64,000 bases of DNA from Delphinus delphis (lineage: Eukaryota; Chordata; Mammalia; Artiodactyla; Delphinidae), in assembly GCF_949987515.2 (NCBI RefSeq), contig NC_082683.1, forward strand, positions 100,365,918-100,429,917, in the 5' to 3' direction. Each line of letters opens with the position of its first letter. The first letter of the stretch is position 1. A program made the translations under genes and the position numbers. Below are positions 12,501 to 24,500 of the stretch, in pieces. The notes below the pieces were generated by a model. That model was not told where the DNA came from. It worked only from the letters and a program-made list of their open reading frames with translations, and searched no databases.

Positions 12501-15500
12501 CTTGGAGGACAAGTGCAGATTCTCACAAGCACCTGGGGGCCCTGCAGTGGGACCGATGTTCTGTGTCCCAACTGATACCTATGTATGTCCCAACACATAC
12601 TCTGTGCCATCCCATCTTTCATGGCATGATGCCAGGATACACAGAAAATGTCAGGTAAAAGCACTGGCCTGACAAAAGATGCCATTTTGGGGACCATGAA
12701 ATCTTAGGTGGGGGAAAAGATCTGATAAAAGAACTGAGTCCTATAGAAAGTAAGTTCCTAAAGAGACAAGTTTGATCAAGTTAAAACAAAAACTATCCTC
12801 ACATTAAAGAAATGTTCTTTTCCCTTTTCTCCTTGGCATATATTACTAATAATGGACATATACTTATATCAATAAATGGTGCTAAATGCAAGAGAGAAAA
12901 ATGACATGTAAGAAGGTATCCATTAGCAGACTATTTCTCAAAAGAAAGAATTCATAGAAGCATACTATGTAAACAGTATGAGCAATCCCACCGAAAAGTG
13001 GATACCATTTATCCTTTATTCTCATTTATCTCTAAATTCTGAATAATTTGGGGTAGTCTCCACTAGGGGACATGCAGTACTTGCAGAAGAAATAGTCTAA
13101 GCATCCCAGAGATTTGCTTATGTGTCATTCTGAGCCAATGATGGAAAGACTCATCCACTAACTGTTTCGCTTTTCTTTTGAGATATGATGCATTCTGCCC
13201 CCAAAGAAGTTACAAGGTAGATCAAAATATTAAGAACACTTAAAAAATAATTTTGGAGTGCCTCTCCAAAATTATCCGGTACATTTAGTGCTCTAGGCAA
13301 ACCTTCCTTGCTCCAAACTCCAAAGGGCTCAGTTCAAGTCAAGAAAATTTTAGGGCCTGTTTCTCAGTAGCAACAGAACAAAATTAATCATCTTTACACA
13401 TCCAAGCTGAACCTGATGATGACTTAAGTTTCACCTTCAGTCAGCCTACAGAATCAAACACCTGAAGCAATTTAGGCTACTGGTAGGAGCACATGATTAT
13501 TAATCATAAGATCAGAGTATCAGACCTGGAACTGCCCTGTACTCAGCTTTGATAATTCAGGTCTCCTATTTTTTCCATGCTTCAGTTAAACAGAAATTAA
13601 ATAATTTGCTGTGAAAATCCATTAGATGAAGGATACAGAGCACTATGACTGCTTGAACAAATACAGCCAAAAAAGCACAGCATCTTCTATATTCTAACAG
13701 AAAGTAAATGGCACAATAATTTAGAATATAAATACCTATGAATAAGAAACAGATCAGTGTTTCCTGTCCCAATGTCAGAGATATCTAAGATACTCAAATG
13801 AATGACTATGAAAAAATCAGATATTTAATGCAAAGTATTTGCCTCAGAGAATGACTCACATACTCTGTTTTGGCTGCTGCACATATGTCTGAACGTGCAG
13901 CTCTGCCGCTCCCCTCTTAAGATGGAAGGACATTCCATCTTAAGAACTACACTGGTCTGCCTCACTCTACCATGGGAGATCTTTAATGCTGTCAAACATC
14001 TGACAGTGTACTGTTTAGTTCCCCAAATCTCAACAGGTTCTTATAATGAAGAAATCACCGACAAAGTGAAACTTCATGTAGAAAAAACATGCTTAATCAC
14101 AAAGGCAGGTGCCACTCCACCTACAACCAGGATCATCACGCGAAAGGGAGCAGCCCCACTGACTCACTCACTCTTTGGCAGATACTCGGCATCACTTTCG
14201 TACCCACAGGTTTCACCTGAAAAGAAAGAGTTTCCATTTGTACTGTCCAACAAGAACAGGCAGAACATGAGGACAAAAACAATGTAAAAGCTCCACGGAC
14301 CTGGGGACTTACTTGGAGTAAGGAATAATTAAGGAGGCTGAGCCTTTCTCCAAACCACTTAGCTGTATCAGGGCAGGACAGGTGCAAAAAAGAATAAAAG
14401 GCTCAGAGAAGAAACTATTCCATTCCATCTTCTTCCCATACCCACCTCCCTCCTCAGTTCCCCTCTCATCCCTAATTCTAGAAATTAACAGCAGTTCAGA
14501 CTAGTTTTAGAAAGCCTTGATCAGAGTGGATTTTATTTCTACCTTCATATCATTGTCTTTATATTCCCAAATAAGGTATCAAAGGTAAAACACCAACCTG
14601 GCTAAACAAAAATCTCAATACGGAACAAACTGTGAATTTAGATTAACAGGAAAATGTGAGGCTAAGAAAGATTACCAAGTAAGTTTATGAAGTAATATTT
14701 ATGATGCCTTTATGATGCCTCTAAGCCACCTCTAATGCCAAACTAAACTGAACTTTACTCTGAATTCTTATAGTACTCAAACAGCTTTGAACTGCTCTTA
14801 TTTTCCACAATTGGATTTTAAGTATCTTGAGGCTAAGATACTTTTAGCCTGTTTCTAGAAGGGAATGTTCTGTACAATACTAGGCACATTGTCAATTTAC
14901 AAAAAAAAAAAAAAAGAAAGAGAACAACCAAAACACAGAACAAAACATCGTGAACAGGTGAACGAAAAATTTCTAAATTAAGTCTGAAAAGTTAAAGCAA
15001 AATTTTAAAATAAAAAGAAAGGGAAAAAATTTTAATATATCAGGAAAAACAAGGACTAGGAGTCATAAATGAAAACTGTACGGAAGTTTGATTGTATAAA
15101 AATGTAAAATTTCTAATCTAATAAAAAATCATTAGTAAATTCAAAAGGTAAATAAACTGGGGGAATATTTGAAATCCACGTTGCAGACGCAAGGCTAAGT
15201 TTCTTAATATTTAAATAGCTGTTACAAATGAATAAGTAAAAACACAGCACAACAAAAAAAATGAATAAAAGAGTAGGAAAAGACCATTTATAGAAAAAGA
15301 CTGATAACTATTGATAAACATAACTGTTCAAATTCATAATTAATAAAATAAATTTAATAACTTAAAACAATAAGTAAGATACACTTTTCAACCATGATAC
15401 TGGCAAAAAATAAAAAGCTCTAATAAAACACAGTATTAATGAAGATTACGAGGAAAAAACCATTTTCAAAAGCTCTTCATAGAAATATAAAGCTGTTTTT

Positions 15501-18500
15501 TTTTTTTTTGCGGTACGCGGACCTCTCACTGTTGTGGCCTCTCCTGTTGCAGAGCACAGGCTCTGGATGCACAGGCCCAGTGGCCACGGCTCACGGGTCC
15601 AGCCGCTCCGCAGCAATGTGGGATCTTCCCGGACCAGGCCACGAACCCGTGTCCCCTGCATCGGCAGGCGGACTCTCAACCACTGCGCCACCAGGGAAGC
15701 CCAAAGCTGTTTTTTTTTAAGTTGTTAAAATCTATTTGTGAGACAATTTGTCAGCAGTTATAAAAATTTTAATTTATGTGTTCTTTAAAGTATGTGTTCT
15801 TTGATTAAGTACACTGCTAGGAACTTATTCTACAGATGTATTCTTACCAACATACAAAAAAATATATAAACAAAAAATATATATTACAGCATTGTTTGAA
15901 GAAAAAAATCTATATCTATATATCTACCTATCTATTTATAAAACTTAATTATCCACAGGTTAAATAAAATGTTAGAAACAGCCAAAATGTCTACCAGCTA
16001 AATAAAATTCTTTTACATCTATACCAAGAAATACAGTACAGCTATGTGGATCTCTATGTGTTGATACCAAAAGAGCTCCAAAGTATATTAATTATATATT
16101 TTTTAAAACAGCAAGATATACAAAGTCTGAATAGTATAAAAGTATTTGGGGAGAAAAAATATTTGCATGTGCATAAGATTTTCTGGGATTAGTAGGAGGA
16201 GGTTTGGGAAACTTTGGCTTTCCGTTTTATGTTATTTTATATTATTGTAATTTCTTGCTGTGCTCATTTTAATTTTGTAATAAGGAAGAAGAGAACATAA
16301 AAACAAATACTGTCTCTTCATTAGATATGTGGGAAAGGTACACAAGACATGTTACAGAAAAAGCAGGTATTTAAATATTGTGTACTGTACAGGTTTTATA
16401 ACTTCAAACTAACTACAATGACAAAAAGTATACTGGGGCTATAAAATATTGTTCAGTATGAAAGAACAAACACTGTGAGCTCCTGAGTCCTATTTGTATC
16501 CTTAGCACCAAGCACCTCTTGGGAGCCCATGAAGTGTTTGGAAAGACAAAACAAAAGAAAGAGGGAAGGGAGGAAAGGTAATTTACCTGGAAAAGACCTT
16601 ACAAAAGCTCATTTAAATGGCTTTAATATATTCACATCTATGGGTTTTGACGATCTGCATTCCAAGACACTGAATGAAGGTTAAGGGGTTTATAAGCCAA
16701 TAGGAAAATCTGTTGAGAATCTGTAGGGATCAAAAAAGTACTAGGTTGTCCCTTTTTAAAATGTGACTTCAACACACAAAATTATAATTTTGAAGAAGGA
16801 CAATAAATTTTGTGATACCTGATAACTGAGAGTTAAGAACTGTTTAGGTTGCAACAGATTCGGTAAAACCTAGCATGTACTGGCAGAGCAGGTAAATACA
16901 ATCATCTGGTTCTATGAGGCATTGCTGATATACAGACAAAAGCTTAAGGAGGTAAACAAAAATCTGAGAACTGTGACTACTGAGCCAGGAGATCCTCAGG
17001 CATGAGAGAAATTCCTCGGGTCCACTGAAGGAGTTGGCCACAGAGACTGAGTAAATGCATATTTCCTTTGAGCCACGCAAAAGAAAAATCTGTAGGGACT
17101 CCTCCTTTTTGTGTGTGTATGTGTTAGAAGTTGGCAGTTTATGCTCTTGAATTTTTTCTTTTCAATAATGATACAGTGAAAAAAAGGATTTGGCTGTTCA
17201 AAAACTTTTCTTCGAGCCAAATTTACTAAAATGTTCCTAATCCATAAAGCATTCAAATAAAATAAGAGATCGGTGATCATCTACCTAGGGTGGCATATCT
17301 GGTGAATACAGTTATCAATAGAGTGCTGTTAATACGGGAAAATGATAATGTTTTCTAAGAATTTGTCCTGGTTCCAGTGTCTTGATATTTCACAAAATTT
17401 GCAATTTACAATTTATTTCCTTATCTATAAAACAATAATATTTGCTACATGCCGTTATTTAGAAAAACAATCATAATAGAGAAGAAGACGACTTTGTGGT
17501 ATCATGTTCCTTGATTCAAATTGATGCTTCCTCCTCTGGCTCAGCTTCTTCCTCTGTAAAATTAGGACAGTCCCTACCTCCCCGTGTGGTCATACGTTAT
17601 ACACCAGATAAAGTACATAAAGAAACTATTACTTCATTCAGTAAATGGTAGCTATTATTATTAACAATAACCAGAAGTATTTCTTCTACAGAAGAGAAGG
17701 CTGAAATGTTGTAATAATTGCTTTTGCAAATATGAAAACTCACATTTAAAATGGTGATGAGATGATTTTAATCATCACAAAGTAAGAAGAAAGAGTCTTG
17801 AATTATTGAACAGGGAAGTTTATTTTCACATAGTAATTGTTAGAATGAAGAAGAGATTTTCAATGAAAATGAAGAAATTTCTGTCTTTGGAAGTCTGCAA
17901 AAATATGAAATATTCTTTTCTGGTATGACTTGGCTGTTGCTTCTCACTTATGAATCTCACAGACAAAAATTGCTAAACTCTACACATCCTTTGCCAGACA
18001 ACCAAGTTAAAGTTGTAAAGAAGATTCTACAATAATAATTCACTATAGATGTTGAAAGTTTCTTAAGACAATCTAAGTTTTATCTAGGCATCTGAGGAAT
18101 AAAACTACTGAACTTATTAGATGACTATAGGTTGAATACCACATACATTCAGTATATATATACTTAATATTTTCATTTCGACACTGAGAGAGTCTATACT
18201 GACAAAAGACTGTAAATCAAAGTAGTACTACATAATAAGGATGCAACCTGTCCATGAAAATTAGTCTCATTGGTTTATAACTATTTTTTAATTTATTTAC
18301 TTATTCATCCAATAGTTATTACTTGGTACAGAACTAAACAAAAGGGATTTGAGGAAGAACAAGAAATAATCCCTTAGCCTAAAGAAGTTTTATGTTTAAG
18401 TGGGATAGACAGGAAAGTAAACCAAAAATTATAATTCACATCAAACATTAAATTATTTAATGATTTGCCCCTCATATGCTAATAGCTATGGACAGTTGGA

Positions 18501-21500
18501 ACAATTCTTACCTTTAGAGGGAGGTACATCTTTTCCAGTGTAAGGGTGTAACTTTACCCTCTTCTTCCCTCTCTTAGATTCAAATATATCATCTATTTTC
18601 AATACAAGCTGAAAAAAGACCAGAAAAGTACAAGCTAAAACAAACACCAACAAGTTTTGCAGCTTGATGTTAACTTATTAGTGATTCTCGTTCAGAGAAA
18701 GATCCATTTTATAAATAAAAACCTTTACATTTTTCAATTTTGAATCTAAAATTATCTTTAGTAAGATGATATGCTATTCTAATACATATTCCATTTAACA
18801 TGGGTAAGAGAAGTGGGAAAGGATATTTCCTTTCCAGAGGAAGTTTAGCACAGGTTCTTAGAGAGATTGCTTGTCATTCCATGTCACAACATGCAGGAAA
18901 TCTGGCTACTGCACTCCATATATTGACCAAGCCTTACCAGTGGACTCAAGTTTTTGCGAGCCCAGAGTAGGAAGTGGGATATTTACTCACTTGTAAGGCA
19001 GGGTGAGGCACAGTTATGTCTGCTCCCAGGAATTTTTGCAAAGAGAGGATAATCACGCTTAGAAAGCTTTAGTCAAAAGGAATACTCCTTTGCTACTGGG
19101 AGCACTAATATTATAATTTATTTTGGAAACATGTCATAAAAATAGGAGATTCTCAAATATGTCCAAGTACAAAACAATGTTCCATTTAATATGCATTATT
19201 CATTAAAATTCTTTCTTTGCTTCTGGGAAGTGTGTATAAAAGAGACAGACAGACAGACTGGGCTTAAAAAAGAGAAAAGAATTAAAGCTGATCAACAGCC
19301 ACTTTTAAAAGGAGAAATTGATTAGTTTTTCTATGTGTATTTTTCTTAAAATTCCACACTTTTTCTTAACTATCAATATTGATTTAACATATTTAATGCC
19401 CAGAATTACAGTTGTTAGGAACATTATATAATATGATAACCAACAAAGTTGCTTGAGAAAAATGTTCTTGTTTTTTCCTTTGTCCTTGTTTCTCTAGCAA
19501 TCCTGGCAATCCATAGGCAGTGAATCAGTCCACTGCAAGAAAAATAACATGTGAGAAACATGTGCTTCCAATATGCAGATTATTCCCACATTTTTGGATG
19601 AGTTTATTCTTTTAAAGATTTTCATAGCTATAATTCAAGTGAAAAGTTACCAATATTCTTAAATATTAGCATTATTAAAGAAAATAAGAGAATCCAACAT
19701 AAAAAGGTATTGCTAGGGGCTATAGGAAAGATGTATGAGAGTAAACATGTATTTTGGATACATAAGGACCAAAAATAGTAGAATTATTAATGTGTATTTG
19801 AAAAGTATACTTAAAAGTATACTCAAATGTTATAAAGAAAAGGGAACTATCTATTCTAGAAATATGAGATAAAGTAATAAAATTTAAATTTTGATTATGA
19901 GCTAGGAGCCTATAATTACCTTCTAGTTATAGGAAATACCGTAGAATAGTTTTCCTAAGAAATGATGGAAACCATATTGCTGTACACACTTGACACAAAC
20001 AATATAAAACATTAGGAAATCTACTCTAGCAAACAATCCCACACAGATTGCCACAGTAGAGAAAGAAAGGAAGGGTAGGGAAGAGGCATATGGACTAGAT
20101 CAGTTACTTTCAAACTATGAAACCAGTTTCCCTTCCAGAGATAGCTCTAGTCATCAAAGAGGAAATAAGTGAAAACTGCTTTCCTCATGGAATGTTGTTC
20201 CCGAAGATAGTCCAAAACCAAAATTTGTATTGCAAATGAAACATCCTAAAAGGATTTAATCCAAGGAGGGTCACAGGTAGAAATGCTAACAGTCTGTTCC
20301 TGCCTGACAATCAAGAATTCATCACCATTTTTCTCTTCCCCATTTCTTAAGAAAACCTTTGGGAAAATATCCAAACAGGAAAAGTTGGATCATCTCACCT
20401 ATAATCAGAAAGAGAACAGGCTTTGAGTACTCAAGGGATCCACAGTACATAAAATACTGAGGCATGAAATCAAAAGCACTGCAAATATCCTTGGGTCTCA
20501 TTAAATTCCACAATCCATAATTTCTAAATATTTGTTAATGCTATTCCAAGAACCACATCTTAAATACAATTCCTTATGTGTTTGTGTTCTAGCCCCTGTG
20601 AACGCATGATCTGCTGTTTCTGGAACATGTGGGAGGCTGCTTTGGTGTGCCAGCAATTCTTTTTTTTTTTTTTTTTTTTTGGAAGTATAGTTGATTTACA
20701 ATGCGGTGTTAGTTCCTGGTGTACAGGAAAGTGATTGTTATGCATTATATATACATACATCCTGGAAATTCTTTAAACCTCTGATTTTTAAGTAGTCCTC
20801 ACCATACACAGGAGAATAAACACCTCAAGATTTTTTTTTCCAGAGAGATCAGTTTAGTGCTTTAAAAAAAACTCTGTGTCTTTAACACTTCATATATTAA
20901 AGAGGGAGGGGCAGGAAATGGATCAGAAGAATTAAAGTAACTGTGGAACAGAATATTTCCCAAGGAACCAATCAGCAGTTACTACACCAAGAAACGGTTA
21001 TGACTTTTGTTCAGTGTTAAAATCAGGTACAGAAATCATGTGCTAAATGAATATAGCTAATTCAGATGGGATTAAAGACAGGAATACTATTTAAATGATT
21101 TTATTTCTGCATAGTAATCCTGAAAACATTCTGAATTACAGAACAAAATAACATAAACAGTTTTTAAATATTTTCATGTAATTTCTTAAATGTCTCTCTT
21201 AAAAATATATATATTACAAATAATCCAAATTTCTTTATTTTGGTTCAGTGGCTGTCACTGAGATGATTTACAGACTTATTGCCTTTTCTCCCTTGAGAGA
21301 GAAGTCATTTATTTAAGATAATTGGCAAAAATTTCTTTTCCCAAGTAATAGTAAAATTTCTTTTTTCCTTCCTTTGAGTGGACATTTTTGGCATATACTT
21401 TGTCATTACTGAAAATTTGTAAACTCAGGCACAAAACTGAATTAACTTTGGCTGTTATACAAATAAGTGAGAACAACACTGATGCCAGCTTACTAGAAGG

Positions 21501-24500
21501 TCCTTTTACATGAGGTTCTAGGGCTTCCTTCACACGGGCAGCTGATTTTAATGAGAACTAAGGTAACTAGAGCGAAGCCCTCCATCTAAAATCAATTTTC
21601 CAAATCCACACACACACACAAAAACCTTGGCAAAAGCCATTCATGCATTTTTCTTGCATGAGCAAAAACTTAGCTTAAGGCTGCTTTCCAAATCTTCTAA
21701 TTCCAGTAGGTCAGTTCTAACCTATTATTCGTTTCAGTCTAAAGTTTATTTATTCGCATTTGTGGAAATGCTGAAGTAAGAGTTGAAGAATCAAAGTACT
21801 GGAGTTCTTACCCTTGGAAGATTTTTCCTTTTCCTGTTTGCAACTTCTCCAGCTCGGAAAAGCTTCCATTCAGTTAAAGTGACAGGCAATGTTGTATCCT
21901 TTGTGAGCTTTGACCATAAATAAACTTGTGAGTTCTTCGGTTCCATAGTCTTCCGGTGAAGTAACTGAGGTTTGGGAGGAAGCTAAAACAGAAGAGGTAC
22001 TGCTAAGGTAAGATCATCTAGGTAATGCCTGTGTTCTCAAAGTCAAAGCTATCCCCCCAAAATATTTATCTTTCCTTTAAAATCATCTAAAATGAGGACA
22101 CCGTAATTTCTTTTTCACTGTTTGTAAAGAAGTTTCTTGGGTTTCTAATCCAAGTTCTTCTACAACAGTGTAATCAAATTTCCAGAAAACAATAGCTCAG
22201 AGTCCTCATTAACTCAAGGCAGCCTTTGCTTTCAGGGCTGGTGAGTGCTTGCAGGGACCAGACAGGTAATTTAGGCCACAGGTTGATGTGAGACTATTAC
22301 AGTGCTGTGGTAACTATAGTGAACTAAAAGGTTTATGGTCTGTCTAAAGGTGTTTGTATTCAAGTCTTCTCAAGCGCTAAAAAAACAAACAAAAACCCCT
22401 CCCCAAAACCCAAAAAAAAGTTTTGTGCTGCTCCCCCCAAAATAAAACAAAGAACAATAAACCAACATTTCAGTGCCTCTTAGTTTTGGCCCTAGTTAAA
22501 CCATTTTAACCTTTTTGTAGGATCATAAATAAGATTCTAATATTTTCTTATTTCTCTGGTTATACCTTGTGTGCTTTGAAAGCACTTTTAGGGGGTGGTA
22601 GCTTCCATGTTGAAAGAGACCTCCACATGGGCAAAGGCTGCACTGGAATATCTTCATATGGATTTTCTTTGATGGGATCTTGAAAAATAATGAAAAAAAA
22701 AGTTTAGAGGAACATAATTAAATGGGAACACACTGACTACACTTAAAAGGAAAAGAAAGCAAAAACTGACTAAATATGTTCAGCTTTCTACTCTACATTG
22801 CTGTAGGGATGTAGGTCTCAAAATCAATGGTACTTTAAGCTCACAAACCACTCAGGCGTCCAACCAACCTCAAAGAATTCTCAAAATACCATACTACACA
22901 CATTTACTTCTGAACTGAACAGTCCAATAAACTAGTTGTAAAATCCATTAGAGAATTAAGGAATTTATACAACAAAGGTTTCAATATTAGAAAGGAAAAT
23001 CTAGAGCAAGACATGCTTGATTGTAAAAGAAAATAACATACTCTAGTTAAGGGCTCCACCAACTACATACTCACTAAATTTAATTGCAAAGTTTGTGGAC
23101 ACCTACATATGATATCCTCATAGATATTGTCCTCAGACTGTGTGTAATAAAGTGCTGAGCCAGAATTTCTTCTAAGTTCTTCACGAATCTTCCGTGAGTT
23201 CTGATTTCGAAAGTGCTGAATGTCCTCAAATTCAAAGGATTTCCTTAAGAAAGGAGATACATTTTAAAGTTGTATCTTGTAAAACTCTAGTATTCTTTAT
23301 ATTGGTATGATAGACACAAATTGATAAGAAAAGGACTTAGTGTACAAAATTACAAAGGTGTTTTATCAGATACCTAAGAATAATAAATTAGGCTGATGCC
23401 CTAATACGCACCATGAGAAAACTGGAGGCTTTTAGCCAATTACATTCATGTTCTTCTTTGGGTACTTTATTAAATTCACTCTGTAATAAAAAGTGAGGCT
23501 AATGCCAGCATGTCCTAAATGAAGTAGAAGAAGGTACTTGCTTCCCTATACATTGTTCTTTTCTTTTTTGGCCGCACCGCATGACAGGTGGTATCTTAGT
23601 TCCCCAACCAGGGATCGAACCCATATCCCTTGCATTGGAAGCGCGGAGTCTTAATCACTGGACCGCCAGGGAAGTCCCCTATACATTTTTAAAGATATAA
23701 AATGGAAGTTTTTCTACAGTACTTATGTCAGTAGATTGTCCTGGATATTACCTATACTCCTACTGTTTCGCTTATATGTATTTTCCCCTTGGGTTAATCA
23801 ACATCTGTATAATCAAATTATACGTGTAACCCACACATGGAAATGGAAATTGGTTTGAAAAGGAAACAGAAGCTCAATAGTTCTATAAGGAAAATACTTA
23901 AAATCACTACCTTTCAAATAAAAACATACCTTTTAGATCTCCCTCTGATTTTTCTGCCATAGTTCTTTGGTTCAGGTTCCTGAGAAGAGGCTAAAGAGGG
24001 CTCTGTACAAGAATTATTTTCACAGTATTTTCTGTCACAGTTTCTTTCTTTATATGGCATATCACCAGATTCAGATAAATATCTGAATGTCCTACGAGGT
24101 TTTGGCAAAGGATTTATAGAAGGTCCACACTCTTGTCCCTCAGGTTCAGAGTAAATGTTTTCTAAGCTCTTCGTTACTCCATATGAACTATCCAGACCTC
24201 TGAAATTCAGTTCTTTTTCTGAGGAGTCACAATGTTCTAAAGCTAAATTTAAGACTTTATCTGGGGGAAGTGCTTCTATTTTCTTCCACAATATCTGTGA
24301 GGTATAGAAATTTCCTGGAGGTAATGAAGTCTCTGGATCCAAAACTTCTTTCCAGCTTTCAGTTTGTTTGGCCCGAGAACATACCCAGTTGGATCCTGAT
24401 TCATTTTTAAAGAAGTGTGTATCATCATACTCACGTCTCTCACTTTCATCCTCACTTCGATTGTGGCTTTTGGCATCTTCATTAATACCCTGATCAACAT

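Noticed and set aside
13895..14287. 130-codon plus-strand open frame
   Set aside because: Overlaps DENND2C exon 6 in antisense; no family resemblance.
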